Part shown: positions 37,348-47,011 of the stretch, in pieces | Layout: each line of letters begins with the position of its first letter | Position numbering within the stretch: position 1 is the stretch's first letter | NCBI GenBank assembly: GCA_958296065.1 | Contig: CATQHX010000028.1 | Location: 24,887 to 88,886 of the forward strand | Length of the DNA stretch: 64,000 bases | Source of the DNA: Vicinamibacterales bacterium | GTDB taxonomy: Bacteria; Acidobacteriota; Vicinamibacteria; Vicinamibacterales; UBA8438 | Reading direction: 5' to 3' | Notes under the pieces: model-generated | The model's input: only the letters and a program-made list of their open reading frames with translations | Database searches by the model: none | What the model was told of the DNA's origin: nothing | Translations under genes and position numbers: made by a program

Positions 37348-40300
37348 CTACCAACCGGACGAGAGCATGCCGAACTGGCCACCGACCATCAGCTGCCGAT
37401 CGTAGGCCGACTGGCTGAACGATCCGAACCACGTCAGCAGCCCGCCGCTCGAGAGCCGCATGCCGTACTCGCCCCGCGCGTCCAACGCCCACTGGTCGCC
37501 CATCGCCTCCGGCAGGTGGTAGCGCCGGTAGACCTGCTCCTGCCACAGCGCCCCGCCGCCGGTGGCCGCATCGCCCCAGCGCGGCGACACCGACAGCGAC
37601 AGCCCCTCGCGGTCCCGGCTGCCCATGCCGACCGTCACCCCCACGCCTCGTTCCCGGTAGCCCAACGCCGAGTGCAGCACCAGCATCCGGCCCTGCGCGT
37701 CCACTCGCACACGCCCCGCGGCGAGCTGGTTCCCGGCCACCACCTCCAGCCCCGTCCCCGTCTGGCCTGCGCCGCCGTCCCGCCGCACATGCAGCTCGCC
37801 GAACGGCGAAAGCGATCCGCCGTCCCAGCGCACGGGGCGAGATGCCGCGGCGCCCGCCCGCGCCTGGTTGACCGCCGCCGACTGTCCGTCGACCGTCTCG
37901 TCGCCCGCCGCGGTCCGGAGTTGTGCCCATGCCGCATCGGCCCGCACCGTCAGCTCGACGCCGCCCACCGCGTCGAGCCCCCGCTGCACCTCGACCAGAC
38001 CCAGCCGCAGCCCCAGCTCGCTCGTCCCCACGCGGCCCGACTCGCGCAGGTTCTCCGCCATCCCCCAGCCGCCACCCGCCGCCGCCCACACCGAGTTCGG
38101 CCCTTCCGACCACTGCACGTAGGGATAGGCGGCCGTCAGGCTCGTCGCCAGCGTGCCGCGCGCCATGCCCGCCCGCCAGTCACCACTGCCCCCGCTGCGC
38201 GAGACCGCCACACCCGCCAACCAGTACTCCGCCAGCGTCGTGTCCACCCCCACGTAGGCGGTCCGCACGTCGCCCTCGTAGCCCGCCCCCGACGGCGCCC
38301 CCGCGAACGTCTGGATGTCACCCTGTCCCCAAACCTGCCAGCTCCGGCCCGGATCCGCCGCGCCGGCCGTCTCCCCGCCCAGCGCCAGTTGGAACTCCGA
38401 GCCCCGCCACGGGTCCATCCCCATTCCGAAGCCGCCAAGGCCGCCGACCCCACCAGTGCCGCCCGGCGCGAAACCACCCACGCCCCCGGCTTGGCCGACG
38501 CCGTTCGGTCCGGCCGCCGTCGCCGGCAGCATCCCGCCTGACCCGGCTCCCATGCGCGCTGCGCCGTTGCCAGCCCTTTGCCCGCGGCCCGACCCCGCCG
38601 CGAAGCCGCCATGTCTTCCCGCGCCCGCCACCCAGCCCGCCAGCAACTGCGCCGCCGCCCCCTGCGCCGACGCGCTGTCGAGAGGCACCGGGCGGCCCAG
38701 CACCGTCAGACGCGAACTGCCGTCCGCTCCCTTCGTCGACGCACGCCGCCCCAGCGCCATCCGCGCGCTGGCGAGATGCGACCGCGCCATCGCCGCCAGC
38801 GTGTCGCCCAACACGGCCCGCACCAGACGGTCGCTCACCCCCACTGCGAAAGTCTGCTCCGCCGTCAACCCCTCCGGGTCCTCCGCCGTCACCGTCACCA
38901 CCGCCGACCCGTACACCACCGGCGTCAGCGTCACCACCGCCCCGGCCACCGACACCACCGCCACGGCCGCATCCGACGACGACGCGTGGTAGCTCAGCGC
39001 GTCGCCGTCGATGTCCTCGAAGAACGGCCGGAGGTCCACCGACTTCTCGCCGCCGCCCTCGTCGAGCGTCTGGTCCGGGATCACTCCCACCGCTACCGGC
39101 GCGTCGTTCACCGGGGCGACCGTCACTTGAACCGCCGCCTCCGCCGTCTCCCCGCCGCCGTCCGTGGCCACGTAGGTGAAACGGTCCGTCCCGTGGTAGT
39201 TCGCCTCCGGCGTGTACACCACCCCCGCGGGCCGAATCGCCGTGCTCCCGTGCGCTGCGGCCGAGACGGTCCGCACCCGCAGCATGTCCCCATCCGGGTC
39301 CGTGTCGTTCGCCAGCACGTCCACCACCACGGCCACGTCCTCAGCCGTCTCCGCCTCGTCGTCCTCGGCCTCCGGCGGCTCGTTCACGTTCACCACGACG
39401 ACCACCACCTGCGCCTGCGCTTCCGCCCCGTGCGGGTCGCTCGCGCGCACCGTCATTTCATACCGGTTCGGCTCCGTCTCGTAGTCCTCGCCCGGTCCCA
39501 CGTACCGCACCGCCCCGTCCGCCGACCCGACCGCGAAGCGCCCCACGCCGCCCGAGGCCAGCGAGTAGGTCACGGTCTCGCCGTCCGGGTCCTCCGCCTC
39601 GACCATTCCCAACGTCACCGGACGGCGGCGGCCGTCCTCGTTCTCCCGAAGCTCGAAGCGGTAGGACGAATGCTCGAAGGCAGGAGGCTCGTTCGCCGAC
39701 GTCGTGTCCCGGATCGTCACCGTCACCGAGTTGGGGCTGCCCGCCGCCACCGACGACGGCAGGCTGCCCAGCGCCACCCGAAACGTCTCGTCGTCCCGGT
39801 CCGCGTCGTCGGTCGTGGAGACTGTGCCCGTGCCGCGCGTCTGACCGGCGCCGATCGTGATACCTGAGAGCGTGCCGTAGTCGCCCGGCTCGGCCGTGCC
39901 GGCCGTGAGCGTCAGCGGCACCGTTACCACGTCCTCCAGCTCGTCGGACAGCCACGCCGTCACCGTCACGGGGTTGCCTTCGTCGACCGGATTCGGCAAG
40001 GCCGACAGCCGCACAGTCGGCGTCGAACCGCCGCTGTCATCGTCCGGGTCGTCGCCGTCATCGTCCGGGTCGTCGCCGTCATCGTCCGGGTCGTCGTCGC
40101 TGCTGTCGTCGTCGAACTGCCAAGTGCATTGCGCGGTGACGTCGTGGTCATCCCTGAGTCTGAACTCGAACCCGGAGAACCCGGCGTAAGCCTGCCGCAA
40201 CCCGGCAAACGTATTGCTGGGAGCGCGGGTCGAGCGGCCGGATAGTCTGATCGGCGGGGCCCCTATCCACGCCCCGCCGGAGGTTTCGGTAACCCAGCGA

Positions 40301-41313
40301 TACTCCGTCTCGACCTCCTCACTCGGAGCGGGCGTTAGCACGAGGGCCCATGACGGCGGCACCGAGGTGTCGGTGACCGCGGCGCCGCACGCCGGAGTGG
40401 CGTCGACGGACAGGGTCGGCGGTTCGGGGTCGTCCTCTTCGATCGTCAGGATGGCCCAGTTGGAAACGAGGCCGGGCTCGGTCGAAACCGTCACTCTGTC
40501 AACGTTGTACAGCCTGACCCCCAAGCGCTTCTGCGCTGGCCCGAACACGTCGTTGTCCACCGCCGTGACAGTCACGGTCCCCGTGCTCGCGGTCTCGCCC
40601 CTCGGGATCACCAGGCGGGCGTTGTCGCTCAGCGTGAAATCCGACGCATCCGCCCGGCGCGGCGTTCCCGCCGGAAACAGGCCCGTTTGCACAAGAAGCT
40701 GCACGTCACCGAACAGGGTGGGATGGCTGAGCTTCGCCGTCACCGTAGCCACGCCCCCGTTTTCGGATATCGCGGTCGGGGTCAGCACCACCGACTTTGT
40801 CGGATGGAGCTCGTCGTCGACGACAGAGAATTCCTCAAATGAGGACGGGGTGCCGTTCGGCGCCGTACGGGCATTGCTCGATGCTGTGTAGGTAATCCGT
40901 ATCAGCCTGGCGGGTCTCTTGACCCCGCCATCGTCCACCGACGTGACCGTGACCGTTCCGGTGCTGACCGTTGATCCCGGGGCGAAGGTCAGGACCTTGT
41001 TCTCGCTCACGACATAGTCGTCCGTCGTCGTGAACTCGTTGGCGGGCGCGACCGAAAGCGTCACTGTGACGGTGGCGGTCGCGGCCTTGTTCATCGTCGC
41101 GGTCACGGTCACGACGCCGGTCTCGGTAAGCGAGTTGTTGATGGGACTCACCGTGCCCGTACGCGTGAGGACCAGCGACACCCGGGGGAGCTGCGGCTGC
41201 GCGGACGCCGCGCTCGGAAGCACTACCCAAGACAGCAGGAGCAACGCCAAGCTGGCGCCCGCCAGCAGCGTGCCGAGGCCGTGAGGGTCGCCAGTTGAGT
41301 GCGGTGGTGTCAC
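37348..41313 (-). CDS. Autotransporter-like surface protein with Calx-beta and cadherin-like repeats
   Basis: A 1321-aa protein. The signal peptide ends at PSAASAQ (about residue 39). The passenger has Calx-beta-like repeats (SVVLTPTAISENGGVATVTA; VRLSALPNPVDEGNPVTVTA). An Asp-rich linker (DDPDDDGDDPDDDG) lies between, then a cadherin-like repeat (YEMTVRASDPHGAEAQAQVV), a tandem Ig-like block (VVDVLANDTDPDGDMLRVRT) and a further such repeat. From about residue 950 there is a Gly-rich linker and a beta-barrel of about 350 residues (SWQVWGQGDIQTFAG, YVGVDTTLAEYWLAGVAVSR). It ends FGMLSSGW, not in the usual Phe. Probably a type V-secreted adhesin. Tandem neighbour of a related gene. Confidence 0.85.
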   Translation of the reverse strand: MTPPHSTGDPHGLGTLLAGASLALLLLSWVVLPSAASAQPQLPRVSLVLTRTGTVSPINNSLTETGVVTVTATMNKAATATVTVTLSVAPANEFTTTDDYVVSENKVLTFAPGSTVSTGTVTVTSVDDGGVKRPARLIRITYTASSNARTAPNGTPSSFEEFSVVDDELHPTKSVVLTPTAISENGGVATVTAKLSHPTLFGDVQLLVQTGLFPAGTPRRADASDFTLSDNARLVIPRGETASTGTVTVTAVDNDVFGPAQKRLGVRLYNVDRVTVSTEPGLVSNWAILTIEEDDPEPPTLSVDATPACGAAVTDTSVPPSWALVLTPAPSEEVETEYRWVTETSGGAWIGAPPIRLSGRSTRAPSNTFAGLRQAYAGFSGFEFRLRDDHDVTAQCTWQFDDDSSDDDPDDDGDDPDDDGDDPDDDSGGSTPTVRLSALPNPVDEGNPVTVTAWLSDELEDVVTVPLTLTAGTAEPGDYGTLSGITIGAGQTRGTGTVSTTDDADRDDETFRVALGSLPSSVAAGSPNSVTVTIRDTTSANEPPAFEHSSYRFELRENEDGRRRPVTLGMVEAEDPDGETVTYSLASGGVGRFAVGSADGAVRYVGPGEDYETEPNRYEMTVRASDPHGAEAQAQVVVVVVNVNEPPEAEDDEAETAEDVAVVVDVLANDTDPDGDMLRVRTVSAAAHGSTAIRPAGVVYTPEANYHGTDRFTYVATDGGGETAEAAVQVTVAPVNDAPVAVGVIPDQTLDEGGGEKSVDLRPFFEDIDGDALSYHASSSDAAVAVVSVAGAVVTLTPVVYGSAVVTVTAEDPEGLTAEQTFAVGVSDRLVRAVLGDTLAAMARSHLASARMALGRRASTKGADGSSRLTVLGRPVPLDSASAQGAAAQLLAGWVAGAGRHGGFAAGSGRGQRAGNGAARMGAGSGGMLPATAAGPNGVGQAGGVGGFAPGGTGGVGGLGGFGMGMDPWRGSEFQLALGGETAGAADPGRSWQVWGQGDIQTFAGAPSGAGYEGDVRTAYVGVDTTLAEYWLAGVAVSRSGGSGDWRAGMARGTLATSLTAAYPYVQWSEGPNSVWAAAGGGWGMAENLRESGRVGTSELGLRLGLVEVQRGLDAVGGVELTVRADAAWAQLRTAAGDETVDGQSAAVNQARAGAAASRPVRWDGGSLSPFGELHVRRDGGAGQTGTGLEVVAGNQLAAGRVRVDAQGRMLVLHSALGYRERGVGVTVGMGSRDREGLSLSVSPRWGDAATGGGALWQEQVYRRYHLPEAMGDQWALDARGEYGMRLSSGGLLTWFGSFSQSAYDRQLMVGGQFGMLSSGW
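40037..40099. repeat. Three tandem 21-bp units
   Basis: Three copies of TCATCGTCCGGGTCGTCGCCG (the last differing near its end) encode the Asp-rich linker DDPDDDG on the minus strand in the first autotransporter. Confidence 0.9.
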
Positions 41314-41574
41314 GGCCTGATTGCCTCCCTACGCCACCGGGACGGTTGCCGCACGTCGCGCTCCGCAAGGTCGCTTCCAGATCCGGATCCCGCTTCGCGC
41401 GGCCAGCAACCTAACTTCCGGCAGGCTCCTGGAAGGCCGTACTCGCCTGTCCCACCTGGATCGGCGGCAAGGACTGGGAGTCCCGTCCACATGCTTACCG
41501 AGAATCCCAATGGATCCCGTATTCATTGGAACAACCGGCGATCTGACCGGGTGCCAACGCCTGCGGCGGCGGCG

Positions 41575-44500
41575 TCAGAACGTCACGCCGCCCCGGAACT
41601 GAACCGAGTGCGCCGCGTCGCCGACACGGCCGAGGCCCGCAGCGCCGTTGCCGAGGTGGTCGAGCATCCCGCCGAACCCGCCCTGCCGCGCGCCCTCGAC
41701 CCCTACGTTGAACCGTTGATCCACCGCCCACCGCCACCCGTAGCGCAGCGCCCGGTAGCCGACGCCCGACTGCGTCAACCCGGCGTACGGCGTCCCCGTG
41801 CCCCGGCCGCCCGGTCCCTCCATCCCGTAGCCGACATCGGCCGCCAACTGCCCGCCCATGTCGAACGGCACGGCCCCGTACGGAATCAGCCCGCCCATGT
41901 CCTGCATCGCCCACAGACGGTCCGCCCCCTGCGACGCCATCCCGAACGACGGCGTCATCGTCAGCGACAGCCCGCGGCCCGACAGGCCGGTGTCGAAGCG
42001 CACCGAGCCGGTGAAGCCCCACTCCTCGTAGCGGCTGTCCTGGTGCGCCACCAGCAGGTTGAGCATCGCGTCGACCATCAGCCCCAGGTTCGGGTCGGCG
42101 AAGACCACGCCGAAGCCGGTTTCGAGGCCCGTTCCCGTCTCCGCGTCGCCGCCGTCCTGCCGCACGCCCAGCTCGACCGACGGCGTGATCGACCGGCCGC
42201 CAGCGAAACGCAGTTCGCGCGAGCCCTCCAGCGCTGCCCGCACCCGGCTCACCCCCGCCTCGGCCGCCGCGAGGTTGCCCGCGCCCCTCGACACGACCGC
42301 GTCCGACGCCGTCCGCACCAGGAACGCATCGGACTTGACCGCCAGTTGGAAGCCCCCAAGCTCAGGCAGCCCGCCCCGCACCCCTGCGGCCAGCATCGAC
42401 AATCCGCTGCCTGCTCGGTACGCCCCGGCCTGCTGCATCCCCTCGGACCGCACCACCGATTCCGACAGCGTCATCTCGCCGCGGCCCCAGCCGCCCTGGC
42501 CCCATACCGTCAGGTCTTCCGAGAGGTCGAAGGCCACGTACGGATGCACGGAGGTCAGCGCCGAGTGCGCGCGGTAGGCACGGTCGAGTCCGTCGCGCGA
42601 CAGGCTGCCGCCGCCGCGCCCGTGCGCCACGGCCACGCCCGCCAGCATCCGGCCCATCTGGTAGTCGGTCCCGAAGATGCCCATCCGCATCTGACCGCTC
42701 AGCGCCACCGCCGCGCCAGGGCCGGCGCTCGAGAAGTGCCCGACCGAGGTCCGCGCCCAACCGGTCCACCGGTTGCCGTCGCCGCCCGGCACATACAGCG
42801 AGCCGGAAGGCAGCGCCATCCCTCGGTCCGCGCCGGCCGGTCCCATCGGCATGCTGTTGCCCAGGTAGGATCCGCCGCCGACTGCGCCGCCCGTCATCGG
42901 CCCGCCGAGGCCCACGGCGTCGTGATGGCCGGCCATGCCGGTCGGGTAGCCTGCCGCCGCGTTCGGGTAGCCGGGGCCGAAGCCATCGCCGGCCATGGCG
43001 TAGTCCGTGCCGTAACCGCGCGACCCGTAGCTGCCCGCGCCCCCGCGCCCGCCCGCCGCCGACAGCACGAACGAACGCAGCAGCGACAGGTCCGTGGCGC
43101 CCGATTGCGACCGCACCTGCGCGCGCCGGTCGATCCGCTCGCCGACCGCGTCGACCATACCCGCCGCCACCGCGCGCCCGAACCGCGACAGCCATGCCGC
43201 CTGGCCGGGGTCCGTGTTCCCGATCTTTCCCGCGGCCTTGCCGTCCGCAATCCGTGCCCCTGACGCGTTCGACAGCCGCAGGCGGAAGATCTCCTGTCCC
43301 TCGTCGATCAGGTCGTCGAGGATGGCCACCCGCACCGTCTTCTCCGTTTCGCCGGGGGCGAACGTCAGCGTGCCCGACGTGGCCTCGTAGTCCGTGCCCG
43401 CGGTCGCCGTCTCGTCCGCCGTCGCGTAGTCCACCGTCGCCGTGCCCGACGCCGCGCGGGTCAGCGTCACCGCGAAGTCGATGGCCTCGTCGCGCCCCTC
43501 GCGGGCCTTGCCGCCGGCCACCTTCAGGCCCGCAGGACCCGGAACCGTTGCCGTCACCGTGTTCGACAACGGCCGTATGTCCGGCGTGCATACCGCGCCC
43601 GCGTCGTCGCAGTCCTTCCCGCCCGCCAGCGTCACCCCGACCTTGCGCCACGAGTTCGGCTTCACCCGCACGCGCCACAACCCGGCGTCGGCCTGCTCGA
43701 CGCTCCGCACGCGGCCCCGCGTCACCTCGAACGACTCCGCGCGCGGCGACTTGCTGAAGTTGCCCACCGTCTCGCTCAGGCGCACCAGGAAGCTGAACTG
43801 AGCCTTGCCGTCGTGCTCGTCAGGCACCTGCTCGAACGAGGCCGTCAGATCGTCCGTCGGGTCGGGGTCCGACGTCCCGCCGCCCTGCACCTGCCCCGCG
43901 TTGTTCGCCGTCGTGTAGTCGGCTGGGCCGGACCACAGACTCTTTCCTCCGGTTATGGTCCGCGCGCGGACCTGGACGTTGTACGTAGTGTTCTTCTCCA
44001 GGTTCTCCACCGTCGCTCGGACTGGGCAGACTCTGGTGTCGGATCCAGGAGCGAAGGGGCTGAAGTAATGCGCACCCGGCTCAAGTCGGCTGTTCGGGCG
44101 CGTCACCCACAGGATGTAATCCGTCACGTGCCCCGACACGCAGCCGATTTCGAAGGACAGCGTCGTGTTCGTCGTCGCATCCGGCAACGGCGTCAGCGTC
44201 GGCGTGGCGGGATCCGGGGGGAACGTCCCCTCCCACACCAGTCTCAGATCGACCGTGTCGCCGTCGGACCATGTCAAGCCGGCACCGGACCATGACCACA
44301 CCCCGCCGGTGACGGTTGAATCATCGTCATTCTCTACCAGGGCGCTATCAGAGGAAAACCGCCTCCCATCGACGAACAGAACCAGCGTGTCAGTCGGAAC
44401 GGCTTTGTTGAATCCGATGCTCAGCGCGTTGGTGCTTGATTGACGATAGTTATAGAGCACGTTTACCGTATACGCCGTGTTGCTGTAGGTAAACGATTGC

Positions 44501-44745
44501 CTCGTCAGATTGGCGGAACAATTGTTCAGGCTCGTATCCAGATCATCGCAACCCAGAAAAGTGCCGAGGTCCGAAACCGAATCCACCGTTAGCGTGGCGG
44601 ACCAGACGGTGTAGGGTTGCGCCGCAACCGGCGTGGCGGCGGGCAGCAGCAGAGCGCCGGCCAGTAGTAGCAGCGAGGCGGCGGGAGTCACAGAGGCAAA
44701 AATCGGCGCTCGGCTAGTAATATCTGTACCATGCGTCCGCATCAT
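41575..44745 (-). CDS. Autotransporter-like surface protein with fibronectin-like and Calx-beta domains
   Basis: A 1056-aa protein. The signal peptide is around residues 20-42 (SLLLLAGALLLPAATPVAAQ). The passenger has fibronectin/Ig-like strands (TVENLEKNTTYNVQVRARTI) and a complete Calx-beta repeat (SGTATVDYATADETATAGTD, GTLTFAPGETEKTVRVAILD, IFRLRLSNASG). A long Gly/Met-rich linker and a C-terminal beta-barrel follow (WTGWARTSVGHFSSAGPGAA, VHPYVAFDLSEDLTVWGQGG), ending VQFRGGVTF, a normal BAM-type terminus. The barrel is similar to that of the downstream gene, so the two are paralogs. Function: cell-surface adhesion or interaction (inference). Confidence 0.87.
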   Translation of the reverse strand: MMRTHGTDITSRAPIFASVTPAASLLLLAGALLLPAATPVAAQPYTVWSATLTVDSVSDLGTFLGCDDLDTSLNNCSANLTRQSFTYSNTAYTVNVLYNYRQSSTNALSIGFNKAVPTDTLVLFVDGRRFSSDSALVENDDDSTVTGGVWSWSGAGLTWSDGDTVDLRLVWEGTFPPDPATPTLTPLPDATTNTTLSFEIGCVSGHVTDYILWVTRPNSRLEPGAHYFSPFAPGSDTRVCPVRATVENLEKNTTYNVQVRARTITGGKSLWSGPADYTTANNAGQVQGGGTSDPDPTDDLTASFEQVPDEHDGKAQFSFLVRLSETVGNFSKSPRAESFEVTRGRVRSVEQADAGLWRVRVKPNSWRKVGVTLAGGKDCDDAGAVCTPDIRPLSNTVTATVPGPAGLKVAGGKAREGRDEAIDFAVTLTRAASGTATVDYATADETATAGTDYEATSGTLTFAPGETEKTVRVAILDDLIDEGQEIFRLRLSNASGARIADGKAAGKIGNTDPGQAAWLSRFGRAVAAGMVDAVGERIDRRAQVRSQSGATDLSLLRSFVLSAAGGRGGAGSYGSRGYGTDYAMAGDGFGPGYPNAAAGYPTGMAGHHDAVGLGGPMTGGAVGGGSYLGNSMPMGPAGADRGMALPSGSLYVPGGDGNRWTGWARTSVGHFSSAGPGAAVALSGQMRMGIFGTDYQMGRMLAGVAVAHGRGGGSLSRDGLDRAYRAHSALTSVHPYVAFDLSEDLTVWGQGGWGRGEMTLSESVVRSEGMQQAGAYRAGSGLSMLAAGVRGGLPELGGFQLAVKSDAFLVRTASDAVVSRGAGNLAAAEAGVSRVRAALEGSRELRFAGGRSITPSVELGVRQDGGDAETGTGLETGFGVVFADPNLGLMVDAMLNLLVAHQDSRYEEWGFTGSVRFDTGLSGRGLSLTMTPSFGMASQGADRLWAMQDMGGLIPYGAVPFDMGGQLAADVGYGMEGPGGRGTGTPYAGLTQSGVGYRALRYGWRWAVDQRFNVGVEGARQGGFGGMLDHLGNGAAGLGRVGDAAHSVQFRGGVTF

Positions 44746-44832
44746 GTCAACTTCCCCCTACACTAGCGATGCTATCGGACACATGCGACACCGTTGTGAT
44801 GAAATCAGATACCTTTATGCTTATCGTGTGAC

Positions 44833-45756
44833 ATGCGAAGTTGCCCGAATGGGTCGACGAAGGCGGCAGACTCGAGGCCCGCATCCCGACCTGCGGAGTC
44901 GAGAGCGTCTCTCGGCGCCCCGCCGCCGGCCGACTCGGCGGCGCCATCGCGGCAGGTCAAGAAGACGCTCACGTATCGACCGCCGCCGCCGCCGACCACC
45001 GCCCGCCGGCGCCCCACGCCGAGCGATCTCGCCGCCGCCCCCGCGGGATTCGTACCCACGGGCGAGATGGTCGCCGACCTGCGGGAGCAATGCGGATGTT
45101 CGGTGGCCGAGTTCGCGGAGCTGATCCAGGTCACGTCAACGACGGTGCGCCGCTGGGAAGCCACGCCCGGCGCTCTGAACCTGCATTCGGCTCCCTGGGC
45201 GGCCTTGCGGGCGCTGTACCGGGAGAGCCGAGAGCATCAGGGACGAAGTTCCGGACGGCCGGTGCCTGCCTGGGGCCACGCCGACGCTGGCGTCGGCGTG
45301 CCCGGGTTCGAAAGCTGCCGACGCGGCAGGTGGGACGGCATTCCGGCCGCGCGCGCCACGCCGCGAGCGCCGCGTGCCGGCCAAGCCGGTCCCGCCAGCG
45401 CGCAGCGCCAGCGGCGCATGCGTCTCTGGCAGGCGCCAGACGTTCGGCACGGCCTCGATGGCCGACTGCACCGGAATGCCGTCCTGCTCGCAGCAGGCGC
45501 GCACCGGCTCCAGGTAGCGCCATTCGCGGGCGATGACGGCGCACCGCGACCAGCCCCAGTCCGGCGACAGCGCAGCTCTATTGACCGCAGCCTGCGCCTG
45601 GACTACCGCATCGCCGCGCACCGGCAGAACCTGCACGCGGTCCCGGGCCTTTGGATCGAGACGTTCCCAGTGGCCGCCCCGGCAGGTCGTCGCGGCGAAC
45701 CTTGTCGATGCGGATGGGACGCCCCGACTTCATGCGGCCCGCGGTGCGCTCGATGA
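44833..45756 (+). CDS. HTH (XRE-type) DNA-binding protein, C-terminus probably lost
   Basis: The ATG at 44833 leads to a Pro/Arg-rich tail, then GFVPTGEMVADLREQCGCSV, AEFAELIQVTSTTVRRWEAT and WAALRALYRE, a helix-turn-helix of the XRE/antitoxin type. After about residue 138 (45246) the frame continues only as the antisense of a helicase remnant, so real homology stops there. It could be the regulator or antitoxin of a lost unit. A shorter copy of its 5' part lies at 4550-4688. Confidence 0.55.
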   Translation: MRSCPNGSTKAADSRPASRPAESRASLGAPPPADSAAPSRQVKKTLTYRPPPPPTTARRRPTPSDLAAAPAGFVPTGEMVADLREQCGCSVAEFAELIQVTSTTVRRWEATPGALNLHSAPWAALRALYRESREHQGRSSGRPVPAWGHADAGVGVPGFESCRRGRWDGIPAARATPRAPRAGQAGPASAQRQRRMRLWQAPDVRHGLDGRLHRNAVLLAAGAHRLQVAPFAGDDGAPRPAPVRRQRSSIDRSLRLDYRIAAHRQNLHAVPGLWIETFPVAAPAGRRGEPCRCGWDAPTSCGPRCAR

Positions 45757-46233
45757 CCGTGTTGACCGCCGCGACGATGTGCGCGGTGGACCAGTGTTGT
45801 CTGTGAAGGAAGGCGATCCCGGCGCCGTTGGTCCTCACGAAGCGCCGCATGAAAGGAACCGAGGCGCCGCTGAAGGCGTAGACGTTCTGGTCGTCGTCCC
45901 CCGACCGCGACCAGCCGAGCGGTTCTCGTCAGCGTCCTCCGGCGGAAGCCCTCTGCCGCCCAGCACCTCGACGGCCTGCTTCATCACGTCCTGGAAGTCG
46001 TCGTCGAGCGGCTCGGCGCGGCTGGCGAAGCCCGCTCCCACCAGGCGCGTGGCGAAGCCGTGACAGGTGAGTACGGTGACCCCGTGTGCGTCCTCGCCGA
46101 TCAGGGCCTCAAGGCGCCGCCGAATCTCGGCGGCGGTGTGCCAATTGTAGACCCGCGCGAGCACGCCGCGCGGGTCCTCCCGCCGGACCCGCACGAGATA
46201 GGCATGGCCCGCGTCGTCATGCTGGCCATGCAC
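45240..46233 (-). pseudogene. UvrD-domain remnant related to the 1752-aa fusion
   Basis: Reading leftward: YLVRVRREDPRGVLARVYNW and ALIGEDAHGVTVLTCHGFAT match YLIRVRRENPGSILALTYNR and ELIGRDARGVNVMTCHALAM of the big fusion. Then, after a deletion and frameshift, come DDDQNVYAFSGASVPFMRRF and AAVNTVIERTAGRMKSGRPI. Later comes ALSPDWGWSRCAVIAREWRY, matching ALDPDWQWSRCAIVARNWTD, and GIPVQSA. Only the UvrD middle part survives, in at least three pieces. It overlaps the HTH and DUF4338 remnants at its ends. Confidence 0.8.
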
Positions 46234-46908
46234 CGGGACGGCCGAATCGAACTGCCGCCGCCGAAGTGGCGCCTGAACCGGCCCGCGCCGATCACGTTCG
46301 GGCCTGACACCGAACCGCCCCTCTTGCCGCCGCCGACCACGCTCGACGCCGTCCGCCCGATCGAGATGCGCACCGTCGTGCGCGGCGACCGCGGGGGGTA
46401 GCTGTAGGAACGAGTACGTCGCCCGCTACCACTACCTCGGCTACAAGACGCGCTGGTCGGCGCCCAGATGCGCTACGCCGTGCACGCGAGCGACGGCACG
46501 CCGCTGGCCATGCTCGGCTTCTCCACCGCAGCCTGGACGCTCGCCCCGCGCGACCGCTTCATCGGCTGGTTGCGGCGACACCGCGAGAAGAACCTGCCGC
46601 TCGTCGTCGACAACCCGCGCTGATCCTGCCCTGGATCCGTATCCCCAACCTCGGCTCGCACATCCTCGCCTCGTCGGCCGCCAGTCTGCCGGCCGACTGG
46701 ACCGCGCGCTACAGGACGCCCCCCGCGCTCATCGAAACCTTCGTTGAGACTCCCCGCTACACCGGCGCCGTCTACCGGGCCTCGGGCTGGATCCGGGTCG
46801 GCGGCCACCCAGGGGCGCGGACGCTACGACACGAACAACCGCCGTCGACGGTCAACCGCTGCACCCAGCGGCTCGCCTTCGGCCTCTCGCAACTCATCAG
46901 CCTTTGAG
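46204..46908 (+). pseudogene. DUF4338 (DruA-like) gene, several frameshifts
   Basis: Pieces in different frames spell a DUF4338 protein: VVMLAMHRDGRIELPPPKWR and TFGPDTEPPL, then NEYVARYHYLGYKT, LVGAQMRYAVHASDGTPLAM, LGFSTAAWTLAPRDRFIGWL, LPLVVDNPR, LILPWIRIPNLGSHILA and PALIETFVETPRYTGAVYRA. Stops and shifts occur at about 46400, 46453 and 46620, with a further shift after WIRVGG. DUF4338 proteins are found in Druantia-type defence systems and as putative transposon proteins. This copy is dead. Confidence 0.85.
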
Positions 46909-47011
46909 CCTCCCAACAGGCGAAGCAGGTCGCGGTCGGTGACGAACTGCACCATCGACGCCGGCAGAATGGTGATGAGCGACGCGAGGAGCGCAACGAG
47001 CGGTTGGACTG

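Noticed and set aside
41299..43263. 654-codon open frame on the plus strand
   Set aside because: Antisense of the second autotransporter; Arg/His/Ala-rich shadow sequence.
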